Notes: a model not told the origin generated them from the letters alone. A DNA stretch of 64,000 nt from Terriglobales bacterium (GCA_035764005.1 DASTZZ010000063.1:30549-94548); one strand, 5' to 3'. Positions 1 to 10,849 are shown, counted from the stretch's first letter. A program made the numbers and translations.

Positions 1-1
1 G

Positions 2-2500
2 AGAGCGGAGGCGGAGGCGGCGGTGAGACGCGAGTTCGGGAACGAACTACTCGTGCGTGAGACAACACGCGAGCAATGGGGTTGCGTGTGGCTGGAACAG
101 CTCGCGCAAGACCTGCGCTATGCATTTCGGATGCTGCGCCGGTCACCGGGCTTTACCGCGGTTGCAGTGCTTACGCTCGCCATCGGGATCGGGGCAAACA
201 CTGCGATTTTTAGCGTCGTTGATGGTGTGCTTTTGCAGCCGCTTCCCTATCCCGGAGCTAATCGCGTAGCGAAAGTATTCATGCATTTTTCGCCGCAGAA
301 CGCGCCGCACGGCCACATGTGCCAGGCGGATTTTTCCGACTGGAGCGCGCAGAACCACGCGTTTGAGCAGGTCGCGGCTTACGCCAACGGTCTGTATGAC
401 ATCACCGGCATCGGCCCGCCCGAGCAGGCGCGCGGCGTGAGCGTCACCGCTGGATTTTTTCCCATCATGCGCGTGCCGCCATTGATCGGTCGAACGATCG
501 TGAATGGCGAAGATTCGGCTTCGGCGCCCGAAGTCGTTGTCCTGGGTGAACGCTTATGGCGTACCCGGTTCGGCGCGAGCGCTGATGCTGTCGGCAAGGT
601 GATCGAGATCAACGGTCAGAAGGCCACGGTCATCGGAGTAATGCCGGAGAGCTTTCGCTTCCCGCGCGAAGATGCCGAGATCTGGACGAATCTGCATCTG
701 ACGCCGCCGAAGGGCCGCTTCCCATTCTTTTTGACCGGCCTGGCGCGGCTTCGGCCTGGAGTTACCTGGAAGCAGGCGCAAGCCGAGGCGAACAAAATTG
801 GTCGCACGATTGAGCTTGCCGGGAACGGGGAATACCGAAATCTGACGATGCCCGTCGTTCCCATCCGCGAGGAGCTGGTGGGAGATGTGCGCCTGCCGCT
901 GCTGGTGATGTTTGCAGCCGTGGTTGCGGTGCTGCTGATCGCGAGTGTGAATGTCGCCAACCTGCTGCTGGCTCGCTCGACGGCGCGCGCGCGTGAAATG
1001 GCGGTGCGCGTGAGCATGGGAGCGAGTCGCAGCCGGCTGGTTCGGCAATTGCTCACGGAAAACCTTGCGCTTTCACTTGCGGGCTGCGTCGTCGGAACTG
1101 GGTTGGCGTGGTATGCGGTGCGATTGCTGCGCGTGTTGAATCCGGGGAACCTGCCGCGCATCGACGCTGTCCGATTGAATGCGCCGGTGCTGGCGTTCGC
1201 CATCCTGATGGCAATTCTGACCGCGATCCTCTTTGGAGTTGGACCGGCCCTTGAGAGCGCGCGGACTGAACCGGTGCGCGCGTTGAAAGACGATGTCCGC
1301 GCTGGCAGCGGCAAAGGTCGAACGAGGGCGGCATTGGTCGTCGCTGAGATTGCCTTGTCGTTCGTGCTGCTGATCGTCGGGGGTCTGTTACTGCGCAGCT
1401 TCGAGCGCCTGCAGCGAGTCGATACGGGTATCGAGACTCCGCCTGATGAGGTGCTCACGATGCTCGTCTCGCCGAGTGCCACTCGCTACAAAGATGCGAA
1501 GGCACAACTTGCGATCCTCGATCGCCTGATGGAACGAGTACGAAAAGTTCCAGGTGTCGAGACGGCGGCATGGGCTGATTCGCGTCCTCCGAATTACTGG
1601 TCGAATGACGACACGTTCAACATCAAAGGCAAGCCCTACAATCACGAGGCGTTTCCGTCGTCGCCGATTCCGAACGTCTCTCCGCAGTATTTCAGCGCGC
1701 TCGGAATTCCGCTGATCCGCGGCAGGTATTTCGAGAATTCGGACGCGAACGACCGCCCGAACGTTGCGGTGATCAGTCAGGAACTCGCGCGACGCTACTT
1801 CCCCGGCGAGGATCCGATCGGGCAGGAGATTGCGCCCAGCGAGCCGAATCCGAAGCAGCCGTGGTACCGGATCGTGGGAGTTGTCGGCGACGTGAAGTAC
1901 GCCGGCATGGCAAGCGAGCCGGCGCCGGTGTGGTACGCGGCAGTAGCGCAGGGACCAGGATTGCCGATGTTCCTGATCGTGCGCTCTTCGCGCGAGGCGT
2001 CTGCATTGGGCGAGGAGATCGAACGCGCAATTCATTCCGTGGATCCTGATGTTGTGGTGACCTACCGTGAAACGCTCGCCACAGTGATGGGCAACGCAGT
2101 GGCGCAACCGCGCTTTCGCACGGCATTGCTTTCGTTGTTTGCTGTGATTGCGCTGGTACTGGCAAGTATCGGGACTTACGGCGTGATTGCTTACTCAGTG
2201 ACGCAACGCACGCGCGAGATCGGCGTCCGCATAGCGCTTGGCGCTCGACCGGCGCAGGTGCTCGGCATGATTCTGCGTCAGGGAGCAGGCCTCAGCGTGC
2301 TGGGCATTCTGATCGGAGTGGCCGGCGCGCTGGCTGCGACGCGCGCGCTGTCATCGTTGCTTTTTGCCACCAGTCCCACAGACGCGCTGACGTTCGCCGC
2401 GGTCATTGCCGTTCTGATTGTTGTTTCACTTTGGGCAAGTTACGTTCCCGCGAGAAGGGCAATGCGGGTAAATCCGGTGGAGGCGCTGCGTGGGGAGTGA
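2..2500 (+). CDS. ADOP-type ABC transporter permease (5' end outside window)
   Basis: Acidobacterial duplicated orphan permease: two MacB_PCD plus FtsX units in one chain. The first unit follows the family signature '[16 protein letters not shown]' and ends with '[15 protein letters not shown]'. The second starts near residue 440 with a new membrane helix and ends with '[15 protein letters not shown]'. About eight membrane segments frame two large periplasmic domains. A GTG lies at position 23, but the frame stays open to base 2 and reads RAEAEAA before RREFGN, which is how the N-terminal helical region of this family normally runs, so the true start is probably upstream of the window. The ATPase partner is not adjacent. 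The substrate cannot be inferred; MacB relatives move lipids, peptides or antibiotics out of the periplasm. Confidence 0.9.
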   Translation, partial: RAEAEAAVRREFGNELLVRETTREQWGCVWLEQLAQDLRYAFRMLRRSPGFTAVAVLTLAIGIGANTAIFSVVDGVLLQPLPYPGANRVAKVFMHFSPQNAPHGHMCQADFSDWSAQNHAFEQVAAYANGLYDITGIGPPEQARGVSVTAGFFPIMRVPPLIGRTIVNGEDSASAPEVVVLGERLWRTRFGASADAVGKVIEINGQKATVIGVMPESFRFPREDAEIWTNLHLTPPKGRFPFFLTGLARLRPGVTWKQAQAEANKIGRTIELAGNGEYRNLTMPVVPIREELVGDVRLPLLVMFAAVVAVLLIASVNVANLLLARSTARAREMAVRVSMGASRSRLVRQLLTENLALSLAGCVVGTGLAWYAVRLLRVLNPGNLPRIDAVRLNAPVLAFAILMAILTAILFGVGPALESARTEPVRALKDDVRAGSGKGRTRAALVVAEIALSFVLLIVGGLLLRSFERLQRVDTGIETPPDEVLTMLVSPSATRYKDAKAQLAILDRLMERVRKVPGVETAAWADSRPPNYWSNDDTFNIKGKPYNHEAFPSSPIPNVSPQYFSALGIPLIRGRYFENSDANDRPNVAVISQELARRYFPGEDPIGQEIAPSEPNPKQPWYRIVGVVGDVKYAGMASEPAPVWYAAVAQGPGLPMFLIVRSSREASALGEEIERAIHSVDPDVVVTYRETLATVMGNAVAQPRFRTALLSLFAVIALVLASIGTYGVIAYSVTQRTREIGVRIALGARPAQVLGMILRQGAGLSVLGILIGVAGALAATRALSSLLFATSPTDALTFAAVIAVLIVVSLWASYVPARRAMRVNPVEALRGE

Positions 2501-2899
2501 CCAGGCGTGGTAGTTTCTTTTGGGCGATTACTGTTCGTCCTCGGCGCGTCCTTCGTAGCCTCCGTGTTCAGCGCAGTTTAGCAGCTCACGTTCCCTTAGT
2601 TTGCAGCTTCTCACCTTCGGTGGGCTTTCTGCTCGCCTTCATTTTCAATGGCATCAACGTTAGGTGAATTTTTTTAAAAGCTGAAATACGCGACTAATCC
2701 TCTGCCGGTCAGAAACTTGTGCCCATTCAGGTATCCGGCCGCGCTGCCTTTTGTTCACGACTCGTGCATAACACCAGCGATACAGCGGCATCCCATTCGC
2801 AAAGCAAACTGTTACATCGTGTGAGTGGATGCGTCGCTTCGAGCGCGATAAGACAAGTGTGCTTATAAACAAAATCAAATACAGAGGTGTAGTAAAGCA
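2501..2899. other. 399-bp intergenic stretch
   Basis: No convincing gene is seen. The stretch 2530-2575 (cgtccttcgtagcctccgtg) loosely resembles the 'ccttcgtg' repeat found around uvrC. A purine-rich gaggtg at 2883-2888 serves as a modest ribosome binding site for the next gene, and an AT-rich ttataa near 2863-2868 could be part of its promoter. Confidence 0.4.
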
Positions 2900-3475
2900 A
2901 TGAAGAGACGCAGTTTAATGGCCGTGCTCACAACATTGTTGCTGAGTACAGGAATGATCTTCGCGCAAGCGGGCGGCAATGGAAATCCTCACGGACAAAC
3001 ATCTCTCCCAGTACCTGTGACCGGAACGTTCACTGCTCCCACTTCGGGAGCGCTCAGCTCGCTCAGTGCCCTGGGCAGTGGAACTATGGCGGGTACGTTT
3101 AACATCAACCAGTTTGCCGTGCAGAACAATGCCCAGGGCCAACCGCAGTTGGTGGCCATCGGCAATTTGATAGCAACGCTCACCAATAGCTCCGGACAGT
3201 CTCAGACCACGGTGCTGAACAATGTTGTCGCGGCGGTCGATCCAACCGGCACTTGTCCAATTCTCTCGCTCACGCTAGCGCCGCTCCATCTCGATCTGCT
3301 TGGGCTCGTCGTGGACATTCCCAATCCCGTCAATTTGAACATCGTTGCGCAATCCGGACCCGGCAACCTGCTCGGCAATCTGCTCTGCGATGTGACCGGT
3401 CTGCTCAACGGCGGAGGTGCGTTGCAAACCATCGCCAACGACTTGAACCAGATCCTGGCCGGACTGGGATTATAG
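2900..3475 (+). CDS. small secreted protein of unknown function
   Basis: 191 aa with a clear Sec signal peptide: basic start MKRRS, a hydrophobic core and a cut site after 'MIFAQA'. The mature part is rich in Gly, Asn, Leu, Thr and Ser, has two Cys residues (near 'TCPIL' and 'LLCDV') that could form a disulfide, and ends in a hydrophobic 'ILAGLGL'. No family is recognised. It stands alone between the ADOP permease and the convergent signalling operon. Similar small Gly/Leu-rich exported proteins are common in acidobacteria, but that gives no function. Confidence 0.7.
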   Translation: MKRRSLMAVLTTLLLSTGMIFAQAGGNGNPHGQTSLPVPVTGTFTAPTSGALSSLSALGSGTMAGTFNINQFAVQNNAQGQPQLVAIGNLIATLTNSSGQSQTTVLNNVVAAVDPTGTCPILSLTLAPLHLDLLGLVVDIPNPVNLNIVAQSGPGNLLGNLLCDVTGLLNGGGALQTIANDLNQILAGLGL

Positions 3476-3540
3476 AGAGCGCAAACCAATCAAAGACCAA
3501 CGTAGCTGAACAACTGGGAGATGGAACGTTCCTTTTTGGG

Positions 3541-3595
3541 AATCGATGAGGAGCGTTCCATTCCATTGAATCGATGAGGAGCGTTCCATCCCATT
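3541..3595. repeat. 27-bp direct repeat, two copies
   Basis: Copies at 3541-3567 and 3569-3595 begin aatcgatgaggagcgttcca and differ at one base. The palindrome ggaacgttcc at 3523-3532 just upstream looks like a degenerate third unit, and gcgttcc recurs in each copy. The block lies in the convergent gap between the secreted protein gene and the GGDEF-EAL gene. Confidence 0.7.
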
Positions 3596-3621
3596 ATTGA
3601 AGGTCGCCGGGATAATCGGGG

Positions 3622-5736
3622 CTACCGCTTGGCTGCCATGGCTCCGTCCCATACAGGATGCTCTGCGAGCAGGGCGGCGGCGCCGTGGGCGCTGAGGGGT
3701 TTGGAAAAGTAGTAGCCCTGCCCATATTTGCAGCGGAGCTTTCTCAGGCTCTCGAGCTGCTCGGCGGTCTCCACTCCTTCGGCGATGACGTCGAGGCGCA
3801 GATTGTTCGCCATTGGCAGGATGGTGCGGGCGATCTCCATGCCCTCATTTCCTTCCCAGTCCATGCCGCTGATGAAGGAACGATCGATCTTCAGCGTGTC
3901 CAGCGGGAAGCGATGGAGATAGCTGAGCGAGGAGTATCCGGTGCCGAAATCGTCGATGGCCAGGCTGATTCCGAGAGATTTAATTTCTTCCAGCATTTTC
4001 ACTGCGGCTGCAGGATCTCCCATGACCGTGCTCTCAGTAATCTCAAGCTTTAATGTCTGCGCGGGAATGCGGAACTCCTCGAGCAGCAAGCGAATCTCTT
4101 CCACAAGATTGCGCTGGACAAACTGTTTTGCCGAGAGATTCACGCTGATGGTCAGTTGCGAATAACTTTCAAACTGCTTTCTCCATTCGGCCATTTGCCG
4201 GCAGGCTTCGCGCAGATTCCACCAACCGAGATCGCGGATGAGGCCCGTTTCCTCGGCGACGGAGATGAACTCATAGGGTCCAACCAAGCCGCGCGTGGGA
4301 TGCTGCCAACGTAGTAAGGCCTCGAAGCCGACGATCTCGCCTGAAGCGAGCGAGACGATGGGTTGATAGTAGTTCTCGAACTCTTGTCGGTCGATCGCGC
4401 GGCGCAGATCGGTTTCGAGCTGCAGACGCGCCATCACGCTGGCACGCATGTCGGCATCGAAGACTTCGTATCTCGCTTTGCCCAGCGACTTCGCGCGATA
4501 CATTGCAGTGTCGGCGTCGCGGAGGATTTCTTCCGGCTCCTCGTAGGACGAATTGCTCAACGCGATGCCGATACTGACCGAAGTGAAGACCTCTTTTCCT
4601 CCAATGGTGAAAGGAGATGTGAGCGCCTTCATGAGCCGGTCGGCGGCCTTCTTCGCGTCGTTGGGATCTTTGAGATCCTCGAGCAGGACCGTAAATTCGT
4701 CGCCGCCAAGTCGGGCCATGGTGAAGCCTTGTCCGAAGCGCGCGACGGTGTCGCTTGAGCGCAGAGACTTTTCCAGGCGAGTGGAGACGCCGACCAGCAA
4801 CTGATCGCCTGCGAGGTGGCCAAGGCTGTCGTTGATCATCTTGAATCCATCGAGATCAAAAAACAGCACGGCGAAGATCGAGTCTTTGCGGCGTTTGATG
4901 TGCTTGATCGCTCGTCCGAGGCGATCGATAAACAGGAGACGATTAGGAAGACCAGTTAGCGGATCGGAAACTTTCGCTTCGGTGATGTCGGTCAGTGATC
5001 CCGCCATGCGCAGCGCCTTGCCGGCCACGTCGTGCACGGCCAGGCCGCGGCTCAGCACCCAGCGGAAGGTTCCGTCGCGATGGAGCATGCGATGCTCGCT
5101 TTCAAAATGCGGGGTAGAACGCTTTTGGTGCGCGGCGATTTCCTCAGCGACGCGGTCGCGATCGGCGTCGTGAATGCGTCCGAGCCATTCTTCGGGGCTC
5201 TCGCCGATTTCATGCTCCTGATATCCGAGCATCGACTTCCAACGCGCGGAGTAGTAGACGTTATTGGCAACCAGGTTCCAGTCCCAGAGGCCGTCATTGG
5301 CGCCCTGGGCGGCGAGCGCATAGCGCTGCTCGCTCTCTCTCAAAGCTTCTTGCGCGCGCTTGTGCGATAGCTGTGTTCCAATACGGGCCAAAGCGACGGG
5401 AAAATCGATGGGTTTAGTTACGTAGTCATTGGCCCCAAGATCGAGTGCCCGCACAACGTCCTCGCTTTGGTCTTTTGCGGTGACCATGATGATGGGGAGC
5501 TCGATGGACGAATACGCGGCGCGGAGAGTCTTGAGGGCGTCGAGTCCGCTGATCTCCGGCATCTCGATATCGAGCAAGACGAGATCGACAGCGTCTTTTT
5601 TCACCCGCTCGATGAGGTTTCGCGCATGCTCGGCTACGTCGATGACATAGCCTTTACGCGCGAGCCGGCGAGCCAGCATGTCGCGGTTCATTTCGTTGTC
5701 GTCGACGATGAGTAATCTGCTCTGCTCGGTTTTCAT
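3622..5736 (-). CDS. receiver-PAS-GGDEF-EAL c-di-GMP turnover protein
   Basis: 704 aa. The receiver domain (1-125) has phospho-acceptor D56 in 'LVLLDIEMP', acidic pair D12/D13 and K108 in 'YVTKPID'. A PAS domain (about 140-252) ends in the PAC-like 'GSLTDITEAK'. The GGDEF domain (about 256-425) keeps an intact GGDEF at 344-348, preceded by a short insertion 'FGQGFTMAR'. The EAL domain (about 437-690) keeps EAL at 472-474 plus 'DDFGTGYSSL', 'LKIDRSFI' and 'AEGVE', so it is predicted to hydrolyse c-di-GMP; both activities may be present. The start overlaps the stop of the upstream receiver gene (ATGA), so translation is probably coupled. As the last gene of the operon it is the likely output of the kinase at 6121-8154. 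Confidence 0.93.
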   Translation of the reverse strand: MKTEQSRLLIVDDNEMNRDMLARRLARKGYVIDVAEHARNLIERVKKDAVDLVLLDIEMPEISGLDALKTLRAAYSSIELPIIMVTAKDQSEDVVRALDLGANDYVTKPIDFPVALARIGTQLSHKRAQEALRESEQRYALAAQGANDGLWDWNLVANNVYYSARWKSMLGYQEHEIGESPEEWLGRIHDADRDRVAEEIAAHQKRSTPHFESEHRMLHRDGTFRWVLSRGLAVHDVAGKALRMAGSLTDITEAKVSDPLTGLPNRLLFIDRLGRAIKHIKRRKDSIFAVLFFDLDGFKMINDSLGHLAGDQLLVGVSTRLEKSLRSSDTVARFGQGFTMARLGGDEFTVLLEDLKDPNDAKKAADRLMKALTSPFTIGGKEVFTSVSIGIALSNSSYEEPEEILRDADTAMYRAKSLGKARYEVFDADMRASVMARLQLETDLRRAIDRQEFENYYQPIVSLASGEIVGFEALLRWQHPTRGLVGPYEFISVAEETGLIRDLGWWNLREACRQMAEWRKQFESYSQLTISVNLSAKQFVQRNLVEEIRLLLEEFRIPAQTLKLEITESTVMGDPAAAVKMLEEIKSLGISLAIDDFGTGYSSLSYLHRFPLDTLKIDRSFISGMDWEGNEGMEIARTILPMANNLRLDVIAEGVETAEQLESLRKLRCKYGQGYYFSKPLSAHGAAALLAEHPVWDGAMAAKR

Positions 5737-6110
5737 GACACACTCTTCTCTACGAGCAAGTGCTCGATCTTTTCGCTCAGACGTCCGAATTCCACCGGCT
5801 TGGTGTCGTAATCATCGCAGCCGATTTCAAATGCCTTCTGCCGGTCTGTGGAGAGCGCATGCGCGGTGAGTGCGATTACCGGTATCCCTTTAGTCTCCGG
5901 GTTGCTCTTCAGGAACTTTGTTACCTGCCAGCCATCCATTTTGGGAAGGCTGATATCCATGAGGATCAAGTCGGGACTTTCCGAGCTCGCCAACTCAAGC
6001 CCCTGCTCGCCATCGTGGGCCATCACTACTGCATAGCCTTTTCTCTGCAGGCGGCGCGATAACATATCGCGGTTCATTTCGTTGTCTTCAACCAGCAGGA
6101 TTTTTGGCAT
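5733..6110 (-). CDS. single-domain response regulator (receiver only)
   Basis: 125 aa, a stand-alone CheY-like receiver. It begins 'MPKILLVEDNEMNRDML', has the phospho-acceptor in 'LILMDISLPKMDG', the Thr/Ala switch in 'VIALTAHA' and the conserved Lys in 'DTKPVEF'. The ATG at 6110 was chosen over a longer open frame because it starts the receiver fold and is preceded by a good ribosome binding site (gagaggg). Its first 20 residues closely match those of the next gene's receiver ('DNEMNRDML'), suggesting duplication. It sits between the hybrid kinase and the GGDEF-EAL protein and could be a shuttle or phosphate sink in the relay. Confidence 0.92.
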   Translation of the reverse strand: MPKILLVEDNEMNRDMLSRRLQRKGYAVVMAHDGEQGLELASSESPDLILMDISLPKMDGWQVTKFLKSNPETKGIPVIALTAHALSTDRQKAFEIGCDDYDTKPVEFGRLSEKIEHLLVEKSVS

Positions 6111-6120
6111 AACTACCCTC

Positions 6121-8154
6121 TCACGCCTTGGTGGGCGCGAATTCTTCGCGCTTTTCCATTGTGCGGTTACTTGAATTTCTGTTGGGAGACTTGGAAGAAC
6201 GACCCGCGCGATATTTTTCGATGAGTACCGCGAGTCGCTCACGATCAAGCGGTTTTACTAAGTAGTTCGAAGCGCCCATGCTAAGCGCTAAAGATTCGTT
6301 GTCGATGATGGTCAACATAATGACAGGAATGCTGGAGAGCTCCGGATCTGTCTTAAGCTCGTGAAGCACTGACCATCCATCACGGTCGGGAAGGAGGACG
6401 TCGAGCGTGATGGCAAACGGCCGCATCCGCCTGGCCAGTTCGATTCCCTCTTCACCGCTGCCGGTCACCATTACGTTCAGCCCAAGCTTGCTTAAAGAGC
6501 GAGACATCAAGTCGCGACATGTCGCGTCGTCGTCGATCACGAGAATCGTGTCTTGATTGCTCGCGCCAGTCCGCTGTGGTTTTGCCGGCTCCAGGGTCGT
6601 TTCCGACAATGGGCTTTCTTGTCCCTCCGTCTTGACCTCAACTGGCAGCAGGACCGTGAAGGTTGAGCCTTTGCCGGGCTCACTCTCCACATCAATGTGC
6701 CCGTTCATCATCTGCGCGAAACGGTGGCTGATCGCAAGGCCAAGACCCGTTCCGCCGTACTTGCGGGAGATCGACGTGTCGGCTTGAGCGAACTCCTGGA
6801 AAAGTTGTTTCCGCTGCTTCGGCGTAATACCAATTCCGGTGTCGCGAACCTCGAAACGAATCCAGTTCTGACCTTCGGCCGTGACAGGTTCAACATTCAC
6901 TGATATTGTTCCCGATTCGGTAAACTTACACGCATTACTTACCAGATTGACCAGGATCTGGCGAACCTTGGTTACATCCGCTCGCATCGAGTCCACGCCA
7001 TCCGCGATGCGGACGTTAATCTTGTTGGAATTCTTAGCGGCCGCCGGCTCGAGCGTCGTAACGATCTGGCGAATCATCGGCGGTACATCGAAGATTTCCA
7101 GGTGCAATGTCATCTTTCCCGCTTCGATCTTCGACAGATCAAGGACGTCGTTGATCAATGAAAGCAAGTGCTTGCCGGCTGTCTGAATCTTCTGCAGATC
7201 CTGAATTGCTTCGGTGTTGCCCGATTCGCGCGTTTCCTCTTCCAGCATTTCGCTGTAGCCGATGATCGCGTTTAACGGCGTACGCAGCTCATGGCTCATA
7301 TTTGCCAGGAAAGCGCTCTTCGCTCGACTCGCCTCTTCAGCCGCGTGCTTAGCTTTGAGAAGCTCTTCTTGTGCCTGCTGTCGTTGAGCAACTTCCCTTT
7401 CGAGCTCTTCGGTTCTGGCATGCAACTGATCATTGGCATTCAGCAAGGCCGTGTCGCGCTGCTGAATTTCGGCGAGCATATTGTTGAAACCGTCCATTAA
7501 CCTGCCGATTTCGTCGCCATATGGGTTCTCCGCACGTATTTCATAGTTCTTGTTCGCGGAAACGATCCTTATCGTGTCTTCGAGTTGCAGGATTGGCAGA
7601 GAAATCATTCGCTGCAGCTTCGAGGAGAGGAGCAACGCAAACAAACCCGATGCGAAAACGAAGATGAAGAAGATCAGAGCATAACGTTTGGCACGCCTTG
7701 ACCACTCGCGCATATCAGATCGCAACAAGAGTGTGCCGACGTGCTCTCCGTTTAGGCTCACATCGTGAAGCACGTCAAAGTACCCGCCCTCGAAGTGGTA
7801 GCCTGCAAGAGACAGAATCGGCGGGACAACGGCCGGTGCAGCTTTGCCGCTGGGAATGTACTGCGCAAAGATCTTCCCGTCGGGCGTATACAACACTGCA
7901 GCAACGATGTCCTCCTTGGCCTTCAACGCGGCCAGGGTCGCAGTGGCTACAGGTTCATCCTTGAAGGCCATCGCGGCGGCGCTGTTATAACCAATAATTT
8001 GCGCCTGCGTTTCTAAATCCTGAGTAAGCAGATGGCGGAAGGAGATTAGATCGTAAGTAAGGAAACTCGCTGAAGAAAGCAGAAGAGCGACGCTGCTGGT
8101 CAGCATCGTGATCAACATCAACTTCCGCTTGATGGAGAGGTTCTGGAGTTTCAT
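6121..8154 (-). CDS. CHASE8-HAMP hybrid histidine kinase with C-terminal receiver
   Basis: 677 aa. TM1 spans about 12-34, then a periplasmic CHASE8-type sensor (about 40-150) with the family pattern 'NSAAAMAF', 'ATLAALKA' and '[10 protein letters not shown]'. TM2 is about 157-177, followed by HAMP (178-232) and a coiled coil (235-280). HisKA carries H288 in '[19 protein letters not shown]'. The HATPase has its N-box ('[11 protein letters not shown]'), G1 ('VRDTGIGI') and G2 ('[12 protein letters not shown]') motifs. A receiver follows from about 540 with '[11 protein letters not shown]' and 'YLVKPLD'. CHASE8 is known from the diguanylate cyclase YfiN, where YfiR acts on it. The gene overlaps the YfiR-like gene by ATGA, which supports a functional pair. 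Confidence 0.92.
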   Translation of the reverse strand: MKLQNLSIKRKLMLITMLTSSVALLLSSASFLTYDLISFRHLLTQDLETQAQIIGYNSAAAMAFKDEPVATATLAALKAKEDIVAAVLYTPDGKIFAQYIPSGKAAPAVVPPILSLAGYHFEGGYFDVLHDVSLNGEHVGTLLLRSDMREWSRRAKRYALIFFIFVFASGLFALLLSSKLQRMISLPILQLEDTIRIVSANKNYEIRAENPYGDEIGRLMDGFNNMLAEIQQRDTALLNANDQLHARTEELEREVAQRQQAQEELLKAKHAAEEASRAKSAFLANMSHELRTPLNAIIGYSEMLEEETRESGNTEAIQDLQKIQTAGKHLLSLINDVLDLSKIEAGKMTLHLEIFDVPPMIRQIVTTLEPAAAKNSNKINVRIADGVDSMRADVTKVRQILVNLVSNACKFTESGTISVNVEPVTAEGQNWIRFEVRDTGIGITPKQRKQLFQEFAQADTSISRKYGGTGLGLAISHRFAQMMNGHIDVESEPGKGSTFTVLLPVEVKTEGQESPLSETTLEPAKPQRTGASNQDTILVIDDDATCRDLMSRSLSKLGLNVMVTGSGEEGIELARRMRPFAITLDVLLPDRDGWSVLHELKTDPELSSIPVIMLTIIDNESLALSMGASNYLVKPLDRERLAVLIEKYRAGRSSKSPNRNSSNRTMEKREEFAPTKA

Positions 8155-8720
8155 TCCGTCTTCCTTCCATCACCCGGTTGCTGAATAACTTTCGCCAATA
8201 CGAGTAGTCTGGAGCTGATATTGAGATCGGCTTCCTTTGCCGCATCTACGTTTACTTCGAAGCGGACTTTGTTCTGCTCCAGAGTCAGATTGATGATCCC
8301 GCCGCGATCGGCAAAACCGGGAATTTCGCTGATCGTAAGTATGGGAGTCCCTCTCGTTAACCGGATCGTGTCGGCTACGTGAGAGCCGAGCGACGAGCCG
8401 ATAAAGAGAATGTGGCACTCCTTAACGTCAGCTGTGGGTTTCAATCTCTTGATCAGGAATGGATGCCCGTTGACCTTCTTCCCTTCGAGGACTTTGTCAA
8501 TGATCGGACCAAAGGGATCATTGCCGACGATCCCTATCACGATAGGAGAATCGGGCTGAGCGAACGCAGTCGCAGGCCATTCAACGAGCTTGGCGAAGTT
8601 ATAAATGTAGCCGGCTTTGATCAGATACTCCGATGATGCTTCGCTGTCCTGTGCCCAGGCACATGAGACCTGGCCCAGCATCATCACCACCATAAAAATG
8701 ATCAATCGCCGCACTGTCAT
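8151..8720 (-). CDS. YfiR-like periplasmic protein (DUF4154)
   Basis: About 189 aa: signal peptide '[16 protein letters not shown]' with a cut site near 'AWAQ', then the family signature '[18 protein letters not shown]', a central 'ILFIGSS', '[17 protein letters not shown]' and the '[18 protein letters not shown]' tail. In Pseudomonas, YfiR is a periplasmic repressor of the CHASE8 diguanylate cyclase YfiN. Here the next gene is a CHASE8 histidine kinase, translationally coupled by a 4-bp overlap, so this protein probably gates that kinase. The start is uncertain: ATG 8720 gives a compact signal peptide; ATG 8738 would add six residues. Confidence 0.9.
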   Translation of the reverse strand: MTVRRLIIFMVVMMLGQVSCAWAQDSEASSEYLIKAGYIYNFAKLVEWPATAFAQPDSPIVIGIVGNDPFGPIIDKVLEGKKVNGHPFLIKRLKPTADVKECHILFIGSSLGSHVADTIRLTRGTPILTISEIPGFADRGGIINLTLEQNKVRFEVNVDAAKEADLNISSRLLVLAKVIQQPGDGRKTE

Positions 8721-8784
8721 GATCGCTCTATTCCGCATTGGCGAAACTCTATCGCCGAAAATGAATAACAGACTGCTTACTGCG

Positions 8785-10836
8785 TTAGTCGACTCTCCAC
8801 GTAATTTGCCCGTATACGGTGCGCTTCACTTCTGTGGGAGCCGTGTTAATGAAGTCCGGCAGGAACTCCAGATGGCGATTGTTGAGCAGATTCTGGCTAC
8901 CAATAGAGAGCTCCACGCCAGATCCCGCCTTCCAGCTCAGGTGCATATCGAGCGAGTTGTAGCTGGGAATACTCAAACCCGGCAGACTACCGACGTGACG
9001 CACGATGAAATCGTGCTCAAAATGCCTACCAAGGTCCAATGAAGACCGCAAGTACACTTGATTATGCGGGCTCGATCCTGCCGGGTTATCGGGAAGAGGA
9101 TCAAGGCTGTTCGAATTCTTTCTAAGGCTCATCTGCAGATAGCTGTAAGAGCCAAGAAGCCGCCATTTAGGCACTACTCGCCAATCGCCGAAGATTTCTC
9201 CGCCGTAAGTGCCGCCGCCCATGTTGTTGGCTGCGTAGAACGGAACCAGAACATCGGTCGGAATTGGATTGCCTTCAATCGTAGGCTGACCCGGCTCTGC
9301 GGTTCTCAAATGGGAATATTGATTGTAGAAAGTGGCAACATCCGCTGAGAAGTTGCTCGAAACCTGCATGCGATATCCCAGCTCGTATGCCAGCAGGTCT
9401 TCTGATTTGAAATCATGATTTCCCAATATGGCGACGACCGCAGGCAAGGGAGCCGGATTGCCGGGACCGCCCGGCGGAATCACCTGAGAGTTCAATTGCA
9501 GACCCTCTTCTGTGATTGCGGGTGTGCGAACCGCTCGTGATACCGCAGTCCATACCGATTGCGTCTTGGTCAGGTTCCACAACAGGCGCGCATTCGGTTC
9601 GACTTCAAACCCGGTGAATTGGTTATGTTCCAGTTTGCTGCCTAGCGTCAAACGCAGACGCCGGTCGGCAAAGCTGATTTCATCTTGAGCAAAAGCACTG
9701 AATTGGTTGAGTGTAAGTTGGTTCGGTTCTATTGCAACTGTAAAGCTCGAATCGTTGTTGTCGTTGATCGCGCGGTAACCAAGTCCCCACACCACTTCGT
9801 GGTTCGAACCAGGGTGGAACGAATGCTGGAAATCGATATCGAAGATATTCTGCCGATCAGAGAACAGAGAATCGTCGATGAGCTTGGTATGGTCGTAATA
9901 CATCTGTAATGACATCGTCGAGGTCGCGAACGAGTGGTTCCAGCGTCCCAGAATGTTTCCGCCGCTGAAGCTGCCTTGATTCGGGAAAGTGTCGCTAAAC
10001 GGAGCTGTCAGGGCCGGGATAGTCAGAGTTTCGCCAAATTTGCTGCGATGGACATCCCCTTGCAGGGTCAACGAGTCGGGTCCGGACGGCGACCAGTCAG
10101 TTCGGAAGCCGCCGCGCCAGGCGTCCCAATTGTCGTTAGCAGTAATATCTGTACCCGGATAATTTGAAGGGCCAATATTGAAGTACTTGCCGTAAGCTCG
10201 ATAGTAAGTATCTTTGTTGAGCTTTCCACCGTAACGAACGTTTGTTGCTCCCCGTTCTTCTGTTCCGCCGCCCGCAGTCACTACGGCCGACTGCGTCGAC
10301 TGTGCCGACTTCGTAATGATGTTTATCACGCCATCAACCGCGTTCGCGCCCCACAGTGTCGCTCCGGGGCCGCGGATGACTTCGATGCGATCAACATCCT
10401 CGAGCATCACGTCTTGAACGTTCCAATACACCCCCGAGAAGAGAGGCGTATAGACACTGCGGCCATCAATGAGCACCAACAGCTTGTTGTCGAAGCGTCC
10501 GTTGAATCCGCGCGAGGCGATTGCCCACTTGTTTTCGTCGATGCGGGCCACCTGAATTCCAGGCACCATTCGCAATGCTTCGGGTATGCTGGTCGCGCCG
10601 GAGCGACGGATGTCGTCTTGTGTGATTACGAACACAGCGGCTGCCGCGTCGGCTAGTTTCTGGCTCCTCTTGGAGACTGAGGTGACCTGCATATTCATGA
10701 GATCTTCCATGCTCATGGCGGTGACGTCAGGAAGATCGCTCTGCTGCGGCGCCGCAAACGTGCTGGTCGTAAACAGCAGCACAAGTGCAAGCACCTGTCT
10801 CATGAATCGAACGGTTTGGGGGTTGGCGGATGACAT
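8785..10836 (-). CDS. TonB-dependent outer-membrane receptor
   Basis: 683 aa: signal peptide, then a TonB-box-like N-terminus with 'LMNMQVTSVSKRSQKL', a plug domain ('VFVITQDDIRRSGATSIPEA', 'VLIDGRSVYTPLFSGVYW', 'IEVIRGPGATLWGANAVDG') and a beta-barrel of about 500 residues. The chain ends WRVD rather than the usual aromatic residue. This receptor subfamily is often found beside YfiR/DUF4154 genes and kinases (recalled, not searched), and here it is 64 bp upstream of the YfiR-like gene. A ribosome binding site (aaggga) lies before ATG 10836. The ligand is unknown. It could import a signal compound or act mainly as a sensor. Confidence 0.93.
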   Translation of the reverse strand: MSSANPQTVRFMRQVLALVLLFTTSTFAAPQQSDLPDVTAMSMEDLMNMQVTSVSKRSQKLADAAAAVFVITQDDIRRSGATSIPEALRMVPGIQVARIDENKWAIASRGFNGRFDNKLLVLIDGRSVYTPLFSGVYWNVQDVMLEDVDRIEVIRGPGATLWGANAVDGVINIITKSAQSTQSAVVTAGGGTEERGATNVRYGGKLNKDTYYRAYGKYFNIGPSNYPGTDITANDNWDAWRGGFRTDWSPSGPDSLTLQGDVHRSKFGETLTIPALTAPFSDTFPNQGSFSGGNILGRWNHSFATSTMSLQMYYDHTKLIDDSLFSDRQNIFDIDFQHSFHPGSNHEVVWGLGYRAINDNNDSSFTVAIEPNQLTLNQFSAFAQDEISFADRRLRLTLGSKLEHNQFTGFEVEPNARLLWNLTKTQSVWTAVSRAVRTPAITEEGLQLNSQVIPPGGPGNPAPLPAVVAILGNHDFKSEDLLAYELGYRMQVSSNFSADVATFYNQYSHLRTAEPGQPTIEGNPIPTDVLVPFYAANNMGGGTYGGEIFGDWRVVPKWRLLGSYSYLQMSLRKNSNSLDPLPDNPAGSSPHNQVYLRSSLDLGRHFEHDFIVRHVGSLPGLSIPSYNSLDMHLSWKAGSGVELSIGSQNLLNNRHLEFLPDFINTAPTEVKRTVYGQITWRVD

Positions 10837-10849
10837 AGTTACTGTCCCT

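Noticed and set aside
616..1482. Long open frame of 288 codons on the minus strand inside the ADOP permease gene
   Set aside because: Lies opposite a well-conserved gene, has no family features and is rich in Ser/Arg/Thr as antisense frames of GC-rich genes are.
2660..2878. 72-codon minus-strand frame after the ADOP permease
   Set aside because: No ribosome binding site or domain; composition is not that of a protein gene.
6111..6248. Longer N-terminal extension of the receiver protein
   Set aside because: Those codons overlap the kinase gene 3' end and lack protein-like composition; the ATG at 6110 has a good ribosome binding site and starts the receiver fold.
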